Source: Catellatospora sp. IY07-71
GTDB lineage: Bacteria > Actinomycetota > Actinomycetes > Mycobacteriales > Micromonosporaceae
Reading direction: 5' to 3'
DNA length: 64,000 nucleotides
NCBI RefSeq assembly: GCF_018326265.1
Contig: NZ_AP023360.1
Location: 7,933,001-7,997,000, forward strand
Shown here: positions 1-12,631 of the stretch, piece by piece
Numbering within the stretch: position 1 is the stretch's first letter
How the letters are laid out: each line of letters starts with the position of its first letter
The notes under the pieces: model-generated
What the model was told of the DNA's origin: nothing
Databases searched by the model: none
The model's input: the letters and a program-made list of their open reading frames with translations, nothing else
Position numbers and translations under genes: made by a program

Positions 1-470
1 CGCAGCAGGCCGGCATGGACTTCATCAAGCCCGGCGTCAAGTTCGCCGACGTGCACACCACCTGCATGCGGGTGCTCGCCGAGGGCCTGCACGAGCTGGG
101 CATCCTCCCGGTCAGCGTCGACGAGGCGATGTCCAAGGAGTCCACCATCTACCGCCGGTGGACCCTGCACGGCTTCGGCCACATGCTCGGCATCGACGTA
201 CACGACTGCGCGCACGCCCGCCACGAGAAGTACAAGGACGGCGCCCTCGACGAGGGCTACGTGCTCACCGTCGAGCCCGGCCTCTACTTCCAGCCCGAGG
301 ACGAGCTGGTCCCCGCCGAACTGCGCGGCATCGGCATCCGCATCGAGGACGACGTCCTGGTCACCAAGACCGGCGCCGTCAACCTGTCGGACGGCCTCCC
401 CCGCACGGCGGCCGACGTCGAGTCCTGGCTCGCCACCCAGCGCGAGGCCGGCCCCCGCCTCCCCGGCTGA
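1..470 (+). CDS. pepP: Xaa-Pro aminopeptidase, C-terminal part (5' end outside window)
   Basis: This is the C-terminal part of an M24-family metallopeptidase that removes an N-terminal residue preceding proline, presumably in the cytoplasm. The frame is open to the window edge, so the start and the first metal ligands lie upstream. HGFGHMLGIDVHD carries a metal-binding His. TVEPGLYF and GIRIEDDVLV carry the last two Glu ligands, in the order expected for the pita-bread fold. The frame ends normally a short distance after the last ligand. The gene converges on the amylopullulanase gene, with a palindromic element between them. The family call is firm; prolidase instead of aminopeptidase P cannot be excluded from this half alone. 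Confidence 0.9.
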   Translation, partial: QQAGMDFIKPGVKFADVHTTCMRVLAEGLHELGILPVSVDEAMSKESTIYRRWTLHGFGHMLGIDVHDCAHARHEKYKDGALDEGYVLTVEPGLYFQPEDELVPAELRGIGIRIEDDVLVTKTGAVNLSDGLPRTAADVESWLATQREAGPRLPG

Positions 471-499
471 CCGCGCCCCACGGCCGGGCGGGGTTCCCC

Positions 500-560
500 G
501 TTGATCATGAACTTATGGACGTGTTCGACGGCGTGTCCCGACCCTGGCACCGTGATCAAC
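500..560. repeat. Family A palindromic element, copy 1 (A1)
   Basis: This is a 61-bp intergenic element between convergent genes. Its ends are exact inverted repeats, GTTGATCA (500-507) and TGATCAAC (553-560). Its centre carries GTTCGACGGCGTGT, which recurs exactly in the copy at 7963-8023, as does the left-arm sequence GATCATGAACTTATGG. Its position at two gene 3' ends suggests a bidirectional terminator or a dispersed miniature repeat. The inner arms pair poorly here, so this copy looks partly decayed. Confidence 0.7.
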
Positions 561-614
561 TGAACAGACGAGGGGCGGCCCGCGCGATGCGGACCGCCCC
601 TCGGCACGTGGGCG

Positions 615-3600
615 TCAGCGGGTGACGAAGACCGCCACCGTCCGGCCGGGGACCGTGAAGGTGCCGGTGGCCGGGGCGTACGCCGACTGGCGCACCAGCG
701 GGTCCACCGAGCCGGCCAGCACCGGGTGCAGTCCGAGGCGGGCGTACTTCAGCGACGCCACGGTCTGGTCGACCGACGACGGGGTGCCGTTGAAGACCAC
801 GACCACGGTCTTGCCGTCCTTCTTGAGGACCATGGTGATGACGCCCGGCGTCTCGGCCGCGCCGGACAGCGGGAACGTCACCGCCTGCTGCACCTCGGCC
901 TGCGTACGCAGCTCGAACAGCGCGCTCGACGAGCGCACCCGCAGCAGCTCGGCGAACCGGTCCTTGGCCAGGTCGATCGCCGCGCAGCCCGGCACCAGCG
1001 CCGGATCGGCGAGCAGCGGCTTGGCGTAGGCCCACTTGCTCTCGTTGTCCGGCTTCGGCGGCAGGCCGAGGCCGAACCCGTTGCCGCTCGCGCAGTCCCA
1101 GCGGATGGCGTTGAACCAGTCGCCGGAGTTGTACGAGTTGCGGTCCAGCGACTTGCTGCGCAGCAGGTCCGAGCCCGCGGTGTAGAACCCGGTGCCCTGG
1201 CTGAACACCACCGTCGACAGCGCCAGCACCTGCATCCGCGCCCGGTCCGCCGCCGTGGTGTCCTGCGGCAGCTTGTACGCCAGCGCGTCGAACAGGATCT
1301 CGTTGTCGTGCGCGTCGACGTACGTCACCGCCTCACCGGGCGCCTTGGTGTACCCGGCCGGCGAGCCGTTGTAGTCCACCTCGGCCCCGCTCACCTTCGC
1401 CCCGCTGGAGTCGGTGAACGTGTACCCCGCCAGGTTGCCCACCAGCCCGACCTTGATCTGGTCCTGCTGGCGCAGCAGCCGCGCCTTCTGCTCGGCGGCC
1501 GTGCCGTTGACCGTGTCCCCGTTCGGGTCGGTGTACAGCCCCGACGCGAAGCCCTGGATCCGCGGGTTGCCGTCGAACGGGCCGCCGCCGCGCACGGCGT
1601 CGCGCAGCCGGTCGTTGAACGTGGCGATGCCGGTGCCCGCCATGTTCGCCTGCGTGGCCTGCTCGAACCGGGCGTCGTTCGCGACCTCGCCGAAGTTCCA
1701 GCCCTCGCCGTAGAGCAGGATCGACTTCCCGTCGACGCCGTCGCGGCTCAGCGTGAGCCGGTCCAGCGCCTCGCGCACGTCGAGCAGGTTCTGCTTCGGG
1801 TGGTGGCCCATCAGGTCGAACCGGAACCCGTCCACCCGGTAGGTCTTCGCCCAGGTGACCAGCGAGTCGACCACCAGCTTGCCCATCATCGCGTGTTCGG
1901 GCGCGGTGTTGGCGCAGCAGGTGGAGGTGGCCACGGCCCCGTCCGCCAGCAGGCGGTGGTAATAGCCGGGCACGATCCGGTCCAGCACCGACTTCGGGTC
2001 GTCGCCCGCCGCCGAGGTGTGGTTGTAGACCACGTCCAGCACGACCCGCAGCCCGGACCGGTGGATGCCGTCCACCATGGACTGGAACTCGGCGTTGCGC
2101 GCCTTACCCTCGGGCTCGGTGGCGTAGCCGCCCTCGGGCACGGTGTAGTGCAGCGGGTCGTAGCCCCAGTTGTAGCCGTCCTTCTCGGCCACGGCCGCGA
2201 CGCATTCCTGCTGCTGCTGCGAGTCCCGGGGCAGCGACGCCAGGTCGCAGGCGGGCTGCTGCTGGTCGGCACGCTTCTCGGGGATGGTCGCGAAGTCGAA
2301 CACCGGCAGCAGGTGCAGGTGCGAGACCCCGGCGTCGGCCAGCGCCTTGAGATGCGTCATGCCCGCGGTCTGCGGGTCGGTGAAGGCGGCGTACGTGCCT
2401 CGCTTGTCCTGCGGCACCGTGGTGTCGGCGACGGAGAAGTCGCGCACCGACAGCTCCTGGATCTGCGCCTTGCCGGTCCAGGCCGGGCTCTGCACCGCGG
2501 GCTTGGGCAGCCTGGCCAGGTCGATGAGCTGGCTGTGCGTGGAGTTCGCCGACAGGGCCACCGAGTAGGGGTCGGTCACCGACGCGGTGACTACCTCCTT
2601 CTTGGCGGGCTGCCACACGCTGACCTTGAACCGGTAGTACTTGCCGGTCCAGTCGGCCGAGCCGCTGACCTTCCAGACACCGGTGCTGTCGTCGCGGTTC
2701 ATCGACACGACCTGGGCGGCCGCCGACGGGGTGTCGAACAGCTCCAGCTTCACGTCCTTCGCGGTCGGCGCCCACAGCGCCAGGCTGGGCTTCCCCTTGG
2801 TGTACACCGGCCCGAGCGTCACCTCACGCGCACCGGAGTACACGTCGTCGAGCACGCCCGGCACCTGCACACCCGTGGCGGAGAGCAGCTTGCCCTCGTG
2901 GTCGCTCTCGGTGACCACGAGCTGGCCGCGCAGCGCGTTCTTCAGTGTGGACAGCGGGGCGCTCACGTCGAACGCGCCGTACGCCCACAGGTGCGGGAAC
3001 TTCCTGCGCTGCGCTTCCGACAGGCCGCCGGACGCGTTGAGCCGGATCTTCGTGAACTCGCCGGCCAGCGCCCCGTCCACCACGGACAGCCCGCCGTTCG
3101 GCGCGACGACCAGGTCGTACACCTTGCCGTCGGTGTCGCGCTTGTTCCAGGCGACCGTGCCCCGGTCGAGGAAGTGGGCGGACGACTTGGTCAGGTCGAT
3201 GTCCAGTGCCGCGCCCTTGACCGACGGCCGCAGGTACGCCTGCTGCCCGGACAGGATCCACACCTCGTTGCCGAACGTCGCGAAGTCCAGCCGCTGGTCG
3301 GCGGGCAGGTCCTTCTCGTCGCCCTTGTGCACGATGTAGTTGACCCCGGTCGCGCCCTCGACCAGCGGGATCCGCCAGTACGCGCCGTACGCGTCGGTGC
3401 CGGTGGGCAGCATGGGGCTGCCCCACTCGACCGGGTTGGCGTTGCCGTCCCACAGGTGCAGGCCCCAGCCGGCGTAGTTCCCGTCGGCGCGGCGGTAGTG
3501 CAGCACCGCGGTGCGCTCGGCGGCGGCCCGGGTCGGGTGCACGGTCGCGTCACCGGACGCGATCCACGCCTCGCCGACGCCCAGGTCGACCGCGAGATCG

Positions 3601-6359
3601 GCGTTCGGGTCCTTCTCGTCGCCCCGGTGCACGATGAAGTTCACCGGCTTGGTGGCGTCGGCGACGGGCACACTCCAGTGTGCCCCGAACGCGTCGGTCC
3701 CGTCCGGCTGGCGCGGGCTGCTCCAGTCGGTGCCCGCCCCGGCGGCCAGGCCGTCGCCCCAGAGGTGCAGGCCCCAGCCGGTGTACGCCCCGTCAGCGCG
3801 CCGGTAGTGCACGTCGGCCCTGCCGGTGGCGGCGGCACGCGACGGGTAGATCGTCGCGTCACCCGACTTGAGCCAGATCTCGCCGACCCGGCTCGGGTCG
3901 ACGCTGCGGTCGGCCTCGACGTCCTTGCTGCCGGACCCGTTCACGACCAGGAAGCCCACGTTCGTCGCGCCCGGCTTGACCTTCACCCAGGCGAACCGGC
4001 CGTAGGAGTCCTCCCCGGCGAACGGCTGCCCCTGCGGCCACGGGTGCTGCATCGAGCCGTCGACGTCGCCCCAGGTGTAGAGCCCCCACGGGTTGTAGTC
4101 GCCGTCGGCGCGCTGGTAGTGCACCAGCACGTACTCGCGCTGCGCGGCCTGCGCGGGCGAGGCCACGCTGATGGCGCTGACCGCGCTCGCGGTGCGGCCC
4201 TGCCCATCGCGGACCACGGCCTTGTAGCGCACGGTGGTGCCGCCGGCCAGGCCGGTCAGGTCGTGGTGCACGGTGTACGGCGCGCTGTTCGCGGTGCCGA
4301 GCAGCTTCCACGCCCCGTCGCCGACCTGCGCGGCGAAGCTGACCGTCGCGAGCGGGTCGCCGGTGACCTGCGCGGTGATCGCGGCCCGGGTGGCCACCTT
4401 GGTGCCGTCGGCCGGAACGATGCTCACCTGCGGGTCGCCCGCCTGCGGCACGGCCCGGTCGGCGCGCAGCACGATGCTGGACAGCGCCGGGACCGTGATG
4501 GTCACCTTGCCGTCCGCACCGGCCGTGACACCGTCGCCCGCAACCGGGTAGAGCTGCCCGAACGCCGCTCCCGCCGTCGCGGTGTCCACGGTGACGGTCT
4601 TCGGGGCGGTGCCGCTGTTGGCCGCGACCAGGTACTCCGTGCGGGAGGCGCGGTCGAGGCGGGAGAAGGCGAACACGCCGTCGCCCGCGTGCCGGGTCAG
4701 CTGCACGCCGTCGCGCAGCGCCGGGTGGGCCTTACGCAGCGCGCCCAGGTCGGCGATGGCGCGGTAGAGCGGGTGCGCGGTGTCGTACTGGTCGGCCGCG
4801 TGGGTGCGGTCGGTGCCGAGCAGGTCGTCGTCGAGGTAGTCGGCCACCTGCGTGGCGAACATGTCCTGCCGGGCGTCCTTGTCCCCGCCGTTGCCGGTGA
4901 AGCCCTGCTCGTCGCCGGAGTAGACGACCGGCTGGCCGCGGGTGAGGAACATCAGCTCGTGCGCGAGCCGGTCCCGCTGCAGCGCCGCGTCCGCGTCCGC
5001 GCCGGAGTTCCTGATGAACGTGCCGATGCGGCCCATGTCGTGGTTGCCGAGGAAGGTCGGCAGCGTGTACGCGTCCGCGCCGCGCGAGGTGTACATGCCG
5101 TCGGCGGCGTACAGGTCGGCCAGGCCCTGGCCCGAGCCGCCGGTGACGAAGCCCTGCGCCGCGGCCTGGAAGCCGAAGTCCAGGGTGGCCTGGAGCCGCC
5201 CCTGCCGCACGTAGCTCGACATGATCGCCGGGTCGGCCGAGTACACCTCGCCGAACATGAAGAAGTCCGGCTTGCCCGCCTTCTTGGCGTTGCTCGCGAT
5301 GCCCTGGCTGAACTGCGGCCAGAACTCCATGTTCACGTGCTTGGCGGTGTCCAGCCGGTAGCCGTCGACGCCGGTCGACGCGATCCAGTCGGAGTAGATC
5401 TTCGTCATGCCGCGCACCACGTCGGGGCGCTCGGTCCACAGGTCGTCCAGGCCGAAGAAGTCACCGTAGGTGCTGTTCTCGCCGGAGAAGGTGGAGTCGC
5501 CGCGGTTGTGGTACATCGTCGGGTCGTTCAGCCACGCGGGCACCTTGGCCTTCGCGTCGGCCGCGTTCTTGAAGACGGGGGTGTACGGCATCGACGTGCG
5601 GTCCACCTGCGGGAACCCGCTACGCCCGGCGGCGTAGTTGGCGTCCTCGAAGGCCCGGCCCTGCGCGTCGGCGTACGGGCTGGTCTTCTTGTCCACGTAG
5701 GAGTACTGGTTCTCCTCGTACGCGATCACGTCGGCCGTGTGGTTGACGATCACGTCGAGGTAGATCTTGATGCCGCGCTCGTGCGCGAGCTTGACCAGCC
5801 GCTTCAGGTCGGCGTTGGTGCCGAAGTGCGGGTCCACCTGGGTGAAGTCGGTGATCCAGTAACCGTGGTAGCCGGCTGACGCGTCGGCCCCGGTGCCCTG
5901 CACCGGCCGGTTCTTGAACACCGGCGCCAGCCAGATCGCGGTGGTGCCCAGGCCCTGGATGTAGTCCAGCCTGTCGATCACACCAGCCAGGTCGCCGCCG
6001 TGGTAGAAGCCCTTGTCGGTCTTGTCCAGGCCGGTCTTGAGCCGGTCGCCGCTCAGCCCGCCCTTGTCGTTGCGGGTGTCGCCGTTGGCGAACCGGTCGG
6101 GCAGCACGAAGTAGAACTGCTCCGCCTGCCGCTGTGGCGTCGCGGCGCCGGCCAGCGCGGCCGCGGCGGGCTCGTCTTGCCAGTACGTCTCCCCGGCCTC
6201 GACCCACTGCGCGGGGCCGTCGCCGGACAGGACGCGGACGATCACGATCGGCGCGGCGGCGAGCACCAGCGCCAGCAGTCCGATCAGGAGGATCCTGAGG
6301 TTTCTCGGTTTCCCGCGTAGCGGTGCCGCGGTGCGCGCGAGGGCGCGAAGGGCTGCCAT
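615..6359 (-). CDS. pulA: Secreted amylopullulanase: GH13 alpha-amylase fused to type I pullulanase
   Basis: A 1914-residue exported starch- and pullulan-degrading enzyme with two GH13 catalytic units. An N-terminal hydrophobic segment (about residues 22-42) is followed by an amylase unit with [17 protein letters not shown] (nucleophile Asp), FGEVY (acid/base Glu) and FLGNHDMG. Next come a beta/Ig-like region and three pullulanase-associated carbohydrate-binding repeats, each with an HY.RADG.Y..WGL.LW core, at roughly residues 750-1060. The pullulanase unit follows with [28 protein letters not shown] and VDAHDNE, then a DUF3372-like tail. It should cleave both alpha-1,4 and alpha-1,6 bonds. 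The start at 6359 is chosen for AGGAG seven bases upstream; an upstream ATG at 6440 has no such site and would extend through the putative operator. Fusions of this type are known in actinomycetes. Confidence 0.93.
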   Translation of the reverse strand: MAALRALARTAAPLRGKPRNLRILLIGLLALVLAAAPIVIVRVLSGDGPAQWVEAGETYWQDEPAAAALAGAATPQRQAEQFYFVLPDRFANGDTRNDKGGLSGDRLKTGLDKTDKGFYHGGDLAGVIDRLDYIQGLGTTAIWLAPVFKNRPVQGTGADASAGYHGYWITDFTQVDPHFGTNADLKRLVKLAHERGIKIYLDVIVNHTADVIAYEENQYSYVDKKTSPYADAQGRAFEDANYAAGRSGFPQVDRTSMPYTPVFKNAADAKAKVPAWLNDPTMYHNRGDSTFSGENSTYGDFFGLDDLWTERPDVVRGMTKIYSDWIASTGVDGYRLDTAKHVNMEFWPQFSQGIASNAKKAGKPDFFMFGEVYSADPAIMSSYVRQGRLQATLDFGFQAAAQGFVTGGSGQGLADLYAADGMYTSRGADAYTLPTFLGNHDMGRIGTFIRNSGADADAALQRDRLAHELMFLTRGQPVVYSGDEQGFTGNGGDKDARQDMFATQVADYLDDDLLGTDRTHAADQYDTAHPLYRAIADLGALRKAHPALRDGVQLTRHAGDGVFAFSRLDRASRTEYLVAANSGTAPKTVTVDTATAGAAFGQLYPVAGDGVTAGADGKVTITVPALSSIVLRADRAVPQAGDPQVSIVPADGTKVATRAAITAQVTGDPLATVSFAAQVGDGAWKLLGTANSAPYTVHHDLTGLAGGTTVRYKAVVRDGQGRTASAVSAISVASPAQAAQREYVLVHYQRADGDYNPWGLYTWGDVDGSMQHPWPQGQPFAGEDSYGRFAWVKVKPGATNVGFLVVNGSGSKDVEADRSVDPSRVGEIWLKSGDATIYPSRAAATGRADVHYRRADGAYTGWGLHLWGDGLAAGAGTDWSSPRQPDGTDAFGAHWSVPVADATKPVNFIVHRGDEKDPNADLAVDLGVGEAWIASGDATVHPTRAAAERTAVLHYRRADGNYAGWGLHLWDGNANPVEWGSPMLPTGTDAYGAYWRIPLVEGATGVNYIVHKGDEKDLPADQRLDFATFGNEVWILSGQQAYLRPSVKGAALDIDLTKSSAHFLDRGTVAWNKRDTDGKVYDLVVAPNGGLSVVDGALAGEFTKIRLNASGGLSEAQRRKFPHLWAYGAFDVSAPLSTLKNALRGQLVVTESDHEGKLLSATGVQVPGVLDDVYSGAREVTLGPVYTKGKPSLALWAPTAKDVKLELFDTPSAAAQVVSMNRDDSTGVWKVSGSADWTGKYYRFKVSVWQPAKKEVVTASVTDPYSVALSANSTHSQLIDLARLPKPAVQSPAWTGKAQIQELSVRDFSVADTTVPQDKRGTYAAFTDPQTAGMTHLKALADAGVSHLHLLPVFDFATIPEKRADQQQPACDLASLPRDSQQQQECVAAVAEKDGYNWGYDPLHYTVPEGGYATEPEGKARNAEFQSMVDGIHRSGLRVVLDVVYNHTSAAGDDPKSVLDRIVPGYYHRLLADGAVATSTCCANTAPEHAMMGKLVVDSLVTWAKTYRVDGFRFDLMGHHPKQNLLDVREALDRLTLSRDGVDGKSILLYGEGWNFGEVANDARFEQATQANMAGTGIATFNDRLRDAVRGGGPFDGNPRIQGFASGLYTDPNGDTVNGTAAEQKARLLRQQDQIKVGLVGNLAGYTFTDSSGAKVSGAEVDYNGSPAGYTKAPGEAVTYVDAHDNEILFDALAYKLPQDTTAADRARMQVLALSTVVFSQGTGFYTAGSDLLRSKSLDRNSYNSGDWFNAIRWDCASGNGFGLGLPPKPDNESKWAYAKPLLADPALVPGCAAIDLAKDRFAELLRVRSSSALFELRTQAEVQQAVTFPLSGAAETPGVITMVLKKDGKTVVVVFNGTPSSVDQTVASLKYARLGLHPVLAGSVDPLVRQSAYAPATGTFTVPGRTVAVFVTR

Positions 6360-6436
6360 GGGCCAACTCCTGCGGAAGGGATTCGGGGGCGTCACACGAG
6401 CATCAGCGGCAACATACGGGTAACTGAAATGTTTCC

Positions 6437-6540
6437 GCAAGACCTTGCAACGGTTGCCGTGTTGACAGCATCCTCATGAAACGCGCGCCATCGCCACCCG
6501 TCCGGCGGACACCCGGAAGCAGGCCGACCCTTGTTGCAAG
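6437..6540 (-). promoter_or_regulatory. Candidate MalR-type (LacI family) operators upstream of amylopullulanase
   Basis: Two inverted repeats lie in the 251-bp gap between the amylopullulanase and the divergent small ORF. GCAAGACCTTGC occupies 6437-6448 and CTTGTTGCAAG occupies 6530-6540. CTTGCA/TGCAAG half sites are characteristic of MalR-controlled actinobacterial amylase promoters. The nearer site ends about 80 bp upstream of the chosen start, which is sensible for repression that maltodextrin would relieve. No MalR gene is in the window. The match is by eye and the regulator is inferred. Confidence 0.45.
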
Positions 6541-6610
6541 TCGGATATCCGCTATCAAATAGACCTAATCGGCCGATTCCCCGCAACTCCCGGACCGAGA
6601 GGCGGAACCG

Positions 6611-6769
6611 ATGGAAGCCATCACCGAACTGCTGGGCAGCATCCACGATCTGCTCGCCAGTCTCATCACGATCCTGACCGGCGGTGGCGCCGTGCCGGGC
6701 CTCCCCGTGGACCCGAGCCTGCCCCCCGTCCCCGAACTCCCCCTTCCCCCGCTCCCACCGATCCCGTGA
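6611..6769 (+). CDS. Small ORF, 52 residues, hydrophobic N-terminus and proline-rich tail
   Basis: This unrecognised short gene is divergent from the amylopullulanase. ATG at 6611 is preceded by a purine-rich GAGAGGCGGA and the frame closes with TGA at 6769. The product has an amphipathic-to-hydrophobic first half (MEAITELLGSIHDLLASLI) and then a tail dominated by Pro, Leu and Val (PPVPELPLPPLPPIP). There are no cysteines and very few charges. It ends five bases before a perfect 19-bp hairpin, so it has a promoter-side gap, a start, a stop and a terminator-like structure. It could be a small secreted or membrane-associated peptide sharing the maltose-responsive intergenic region. A spurious frame remains possible. 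Confidence 0.5.
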   Translation: MEAITELLGSIHDLLASLITILTGGGAVPGLPVDPSLPPVPELPLPPLPPIP

Positions 6770-6773
6770 GAGC

Positions 6774-6822
6774 AAGGAAGGGCACCTTCTTATCGCTTCG
6801 CGTATAAGAAGGTGCCCTTCCT
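6774..6822. terminator. Family E hairpin, copy 1 (E1), bidirectional terminator-like
   Basis: This is a perfect 19-bp inverted repeat, AGGAAGGGCACCTTCTTAT at 6775-6793 against 6804-6822, around a 10-base loop. It sits between the small ORF and the converging pirin gene. The AAGGAAGGGCACCTTCTT motif recurs at about 12632, 12868, 12899 and 27121. The A/T-rich ends of the stem leave short T runs on both strands, which suits a bidirectional intrinsic terminator. Confidence 0.75.
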
Positions 6823-6870
6823 AACGGGCCGCCCGGCCCCGCTGGGCCGGCGCCGGGCGGCGGTATGCGG

Positions 6871-7875
6871 TCAGAGCACGTCGTGCCCCGGGTGGTCGCC
6901 CCTGCCGACGTCCACCTTGCGCGGCTCGCTCGGGATCACGCCCAGCTTGCCCGCCTGATAGTCCTCGAACGCCTGGATCAGCTCGGCCTTCGTGTTCATC
7001 ACGAACGGCCCGTACGCCATCACCGGCTCGCGGATCGGCAGCCCGCCCAGGATCAGCACGTCCATGCCCGCCGCGTTGCGGCTCTCCTGCGCCCGGTCGG
7101 CCTCGACCGTGATCACGTCACCGGCCCCGAACACCGCCAGGTCGCCCAGCTTCACCGGCCGCCGCTCGGCGCCCACCGAACCCGCGCCCGCCAGCGTGTA
7201 CACCAGCGCGTTGAAGTCCGGCCGCCAGGGCAGCCGCAGCTGCGCCCCCGGCGCCAGCGTCGCGTGCACCAGGGCGATCGGCGTGTGCGTGATGCCCGGC
7301 CCACTGTGCCCGGCCACCTCACCGGCGATGACGCGCAGCAGCACACCACCGTCAGGCGAGCTGAGCAGCGACACCTGACCGGCCCGGATGTCCTGGTAGC
7401 GCGGCGGCGACATCTTCTGCTTCGCGGGCAGGTTCACCCACAGCTGGAAACCGTGGAACAGCCCGCCCGACAGCACCAGCTCCTCCGGCGGCGCCTCGAT
7501 GTGCAGCAGACCTGAACCCGCAGTCATCCACTGGGTGTCGCCGTCGCTGATCAGGCCCCCGCCACCGTGCGAGTCCTGGTGCCGGAACGTCCCGTCGAGC
7601 AGGTACGTCACGGTCTCGAACCCGCGGTGTGGATGCCACGGGGTCCCCTTCGGCTCGCCGGGCGCGTACTCCACCTCACCCATCTGGTCCATGTGAATGA
7701 ACGGGTCCAGAGCCCGCAGATCCACCCCCGCGAACGCGCGCCGCACCGGGAAGCCCTCGCCCTCGAACCCCGACGGCGCGGCGGTCACCGACGCCACCTT
7801 CCGCTCGACGGCCGCCTCCCCAGGCACGGTCACCCGCGGCAGCACCAACAGGTCTTCAACGGTAACGGCAGGCAT
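6871..7875 (-). CDS. Pirin family bicupin protein
   Basis: A 334-residue cytoplasmic bicupin of the pirin family. The N-terminal cupin carries the metal-binding motif HPHRGFETVTYLLDG, followed by GGGGLISDGDTQWMTAGSGLLHIE with the further His/Glu ligands. The C-terminal cupin includes YTLAGAGSVG. Some pirins have quercetin 2,3-dioxygenase activity and others bind enzymes or regulators; nothing here fixes the role. The start is ATG at 7875 because GGAGGAGGGG lies just upstream. A longer open frame to 8157 runs through a family A repeat and is not credible as coding. A second, unlinked pirin gene lies at 12957-13919. Confidence 0.88.
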   Translation of the reverse strand: MPAVTVEDLLVLPRVTVPGEAAVERKVASVTAAPSGFEGEGFPVRRAFAGVDLRALDPFIHMDQMGEVEYAPGEPKGTPWHPHRGFETVTYLLDGTFRHQDSHGGGGLISDGDTQWMTAGSGLLHIEAPPEELVLSGGLFHGFQLWVNLPAKQKMSPPRYQDIRAGQVSLLSSPDGGVLLRVIAGEVAGHSGPGITHTPIALVHATLAPGAQLRLPWRPDFNALVYTLAGAGSVGAERRPVKLGDLAVFGAGDVITVEADRAQESRNAAGMDVLILGGLPIREPVMAYGPFVMNTKAELIQAFEDYQAGKLGVIPSEPRKVDVGRGDHPGHDVL

Positions 7876-7962
7876 GACGCCCCTCCTCCACTCAAATACT
7901 CCCTGACACAATAGTTGAACAGTCAACGACCGTCCACCATTCCCAGCCCACCCACCCACCCC

Positions 7963-8023
7963 GTTGATCATGAACTTATGGCAAGGTTCGACGGCGTGTT
8001 CGTGCCACAACTTCATGATCGAC
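7963..8023. repeat. Family A palindromic element, copy 2 (A2)
   Basis: This 61-bp element has strong arms. ATCATGAACTTATGGCA (about 7967-7983) pairs with TGCCACAACTTCATGAT (about 8003-8019) at 15 of 17 positions. The GTTCGACGGCGTGT centre is identical to copy A1 at 500-560. Here it lies in a divergent gap, upstream of the pirin gene and of the ORF at 8124, so it cannot be only a terminator for convergent genes. Confidence 0.75.
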
Positions 8024-8123
8024 CTTCGGGACATGCGGGAGCGGGCTGACGGCCGGGGCTGGGATCCGTGACGGCCGGTGGGATGGGCCGGGAGGAGCTG
8101 ACCCGCGGTTCGCGGAGGCCGAG

Positions 8124-8369
8124 GTGATCGGGCACGCCGTGCTGGACCACGTCTCACGCCGGGTGACGGCGGCGCAGGCCGTCGTGGAGACCTGGCCCGA
8201 TTCGCCGGCGAAGGAGCAGATCCGGTTCCACCTCCGATTCGGCCGCGAGCGCGCGCTATCGGACAGCGACGACATGGCGCTGGTCACCGGCTGGTGGATC
8301 GGGGCGGAGGTGCCGCCCGCGTTGCGGGCCGAGGTGTTCGCGCTGCTGACCGGCTACCAGATGGAGTAG
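8124..8369 (+). CDS. Hypothetical protein, possibly the 3' remnant of a longer gene
   Basis: An 81-residue frame starting at GTG with no clear ribosome binding site; I do not recognise the family. The sequence from HAVLDHVSRRVTAAQAVVE onward looks like a normal folded helical protein with sensible composition. The frame stays open for at least 90 bases upstream of the GTG and there reads as plausible protein (GADPRFAEAE). That suggests a truncated gene whose 5' part was lost next to the A2 repeat. Its 3' end overlaps the opposing gene at 8354 by 16 bp. It could be a degenerate remnant rather than an expressed gene. Confidence 0.4.
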   Translation: MIGHAVLDHVSRRVTAAQAVVETWPDSPAKEQIRFHLRFGRERALSDSDDMALVTGWWIGAEVPPALRAEVFALLTGYQME

Positions 8370-8632
8370 CAGTAGAGCTCTCGGCCCGTCGCCTGCGCGT
8401 GCCGGGCCAGATCGCGGATCGCGGTGACCCAGCGCGTCTCGAACTCGTCGAGCAGCTCTTCGTCGGCGTACTCGGCCAGCCGCTCGTCGGGCACGTCGGC
8501 CAGCGACGGCAGCCCGTCCAGCCAGCCCTTGCGGTGGACCACCAGCAGATCCCGCTGGTACGGCGAACCGTCGAGCCCGAGCGCGGCGAACTCCGCCTCG
8601 CTCGCCGCGAAGTAGTCCACCACCACACCCAT
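8354..8632 (-). CDS. Conserved-looking hypothetical protein, 92 residues
   Basis: A small soluble acidic protein of unknown function. It begins MGVVVDYFAASEAEFAALG, contains an Asp/Glu-rich stretch ERLAEYADEELLDEFETRW, and ends YCYSIW. The acidic helix and absence of membrane segments suggest a cytoplasmic protein. The ATG at 8632 is chosen because the upstream extension is low-complexity Pro/Ala sequence overlapping the LysE gene. The start has no good Shine-Dalgarno sequence and may be leaderless. It converges on and overlaps the ORF ending at 8369. Confidence 0.6.
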   Translation of the reverse strand: MGVVVDYFAASEAEFAALGLDGSPYQRDLLVVHRKGWLDGLPSLADVPDERLAEYADEELLDEFETRWVTAIRDLARHAQATGRELYCYSIW

Positions 8633-8669
8633 ACGCGGACGGTAGCGGCCCGCACCGACACCGGACGGC

Positions 8670-9314
8670 TCAGGCGGGGGCGGGGCGGGCGTTGTCGGTG
8701 GCCATGCGCACGGCGAGCAGGCCGAGCACGGAGCCCATGAGGTAGCGCTGGGCGCGCAGCCATACCGGACGATCGGCCAGGAACCCGGCGATGGCACCGG
8801 CCGCCAGCACGATCAGGCCGTTGACGGTCACCGCGACGGCGATCTGCACCGCGCCCAGCGCGAATCCCTGTACCAGCACATGCCCGGCCTCAGGCCGGAC
8901 GAACTGCGGGATGAGCGAAAGGTAGATGATCGCGACCTTCGGGTTGAGCAGGTTGGTGACCAGGCCCATGGTGAACAGCCGCCGCGGCGAGTCCGGCGGC
9001 AGCGCGGCCGGCGCGAACACCGACACCCCACCCGGCCGCAGCGTCTTGACCGCCAGCCAGCCCAGGTAGCACGCACCGGCCAGCTTGACCGCGAGATACA
9101 GCTGCGGCACCGCGAGGAACATCGCCGACAGCCCGAGGTTCGTCGCCGACAGGTAGACCAGGAACCCCACCGCCACCCCGGCCAGCGAGACCAGCCCGGC
9201 CCGCCGCCCCTGCGTGATGCTCCGCGACACCAGATACATCATGTTCGGCCCCGGTGTCAGCACCATCGCCAGCGCGACCGCGAACACCCCCAACACCGCA
9301 CCCCACGTCACCAT
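8670..9314 (-). CDS. LysE/RhtB family amino-acid exporter
   Basis: A 214-residue polytopic membrane protein of the LysE/RhtB superfamily, which exports amino acids or related metabolites. The first helix is followed by the hallmark MVLTPGPNMMYLVSRS. Later come a helix with VGFLVYLSATNLG and the NLLNPKVAIIYLSLIPQF segment typical of the family. Length and hydrophobicity fit six helices. The ATG at 9314 is chosen because GGGAGGGTGG lies upstream; a start at 9356 would add a polar extension ahead of helix 1. Substrate is unknown. Confidence 0.87.
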   Translation of the reverse strand: MVTWGAVLGVFAVALAMVLTPGPNMMYLVSRSITQGRRAGLVSLAGVAVGFLVYLSATNLGLSAMFLAVPQLYLAVKLAGACYLGWLAVKTLRPGGVSVFAPAALPPDSPRRLFTMGLVTNLLNPKVAIIYLSLIPQFVRPEAGHVLVQGFALGAVQIAVAVTVNGLIVLAAGAIAGFLADRPVWLRAQRYLMGSVLGLLAVRMATDNARPAPA

Positions 9315-9386
9315 GCCCCCACCCTCCCCCGCCGCTCGCAGCGGGGCGAGGTCCAATCCCGACCCGGTGGCCCGGACGCCGAGGCG

Positions 9387-9743
9387 TCACAGCGGGAGGA
9401 CGAACTCCAGGCGGTTGGCGTGGGGGTCTTCGGTGTGAAAGCGGCGCATGCCGGGGACCTCGTCGCTGCCCCAGGTGACGGGGTAGCCGGCGGCTTCCAG
9501 GCGGTCGGCGAGGGTGTCGAGGTCGGGGCGGACGAGAGCCGGGTGCGCTTTACGCGCCGGGTGGAAGTCGTCTTCGACGCCGAGGTGCAGCTCGCTGCCG
9601 TGGTCGTCGACGAACCAGCAGCCGCCGCGTACGGCGAGGGCGGGCGGTTTGGGCTTCTCGGTCATGCCGAGGACGCCGACGTAGAAGGCTCGCAGGACGT
9701 CCTCGCTGCCCCGGGGGCAGGCGACCTGTACGTGGTGAATCAC
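9387..9743 (-). CDS. VOC (glyoxalase/dioxygenase-like) family protein
   Basis: A 118-residue single-domain vicinal-oxygen-chelate protein. It shows the repeated beta-alpha-beta pattern, with [20 protein letters not shown] at the N-terminus, [19 protein letters not shown] in the middle and NRLEFVLPL at the end. A His near the start, a His in the middle and a terminal Glu could form the usual metal site. GTG at 9743 is preferred because family members begin with this IHHV strand. The gene is divergent from acnA and shares its 154-bp upstream gap, including the AcnR-like motif. The reaction cannot be assigned. Confidence 0.78.
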   Translation of the reverse strand: MIHHVQVACPRGSEDVLRAFYVGVLGMTEKPKPPALAVRGGCWFVDDHGSELHLGVEDDFHPARKAHPALVRPDLDTLADRLEAAGYPVTWGSDEVPGMRRFHTEDPHANRLEFVLPL

Positions 9744-9776
9744 GTCTCGGAGTCTGGCACGGGCTTGCGCGCATAA

Positions 9777-9796
9777 CAAGACGGACGTACGGTTTA
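9777..9796. promoter_or_regulatory. Candidate AcnR operator upstream of acnA
   Basis: The 20-bp sequence beginning CAAGACGGACGTACGGTTT matches the sequence upstream of the acnR-type gene (18212-18231) at 17 of 20 positions, including an identical ACGTACGG core. The core is an imperfect palindrome (CGGACGTACGG). The site lies about 100 bp upstream of the acnA start and 34 bp upstream of the divergent VOC gene. TetR-family AcnR proteins are known to repress aconitase, so the shared motif is a natural operator candidate. Confidence 0.65.
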
Positions 9797-9897
9797 GTTC
9801 GTCGGGCCACAGCGGAGTAAGTCTTGCCTTACCTGCTCAGGCTCCAACCTCTGCGAAAGACTCAGGCTGTAACAGACCCGCTGTGAAGGAGTACGAC

Positions 9898-12621
<2,724 letters not shown>

Positions 12622-12631
12622 CCCTGTAGGC

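Noticed and set aside
726-5879. A 1717-codon open frame antisense to the amylopullulanase
   Set aside because: It lies in the frame complementary to a high-GC gene, is dominated by Arg/Val/Gly/His, has no domain and no ribosome binding site. It is a codon-bias shadow.
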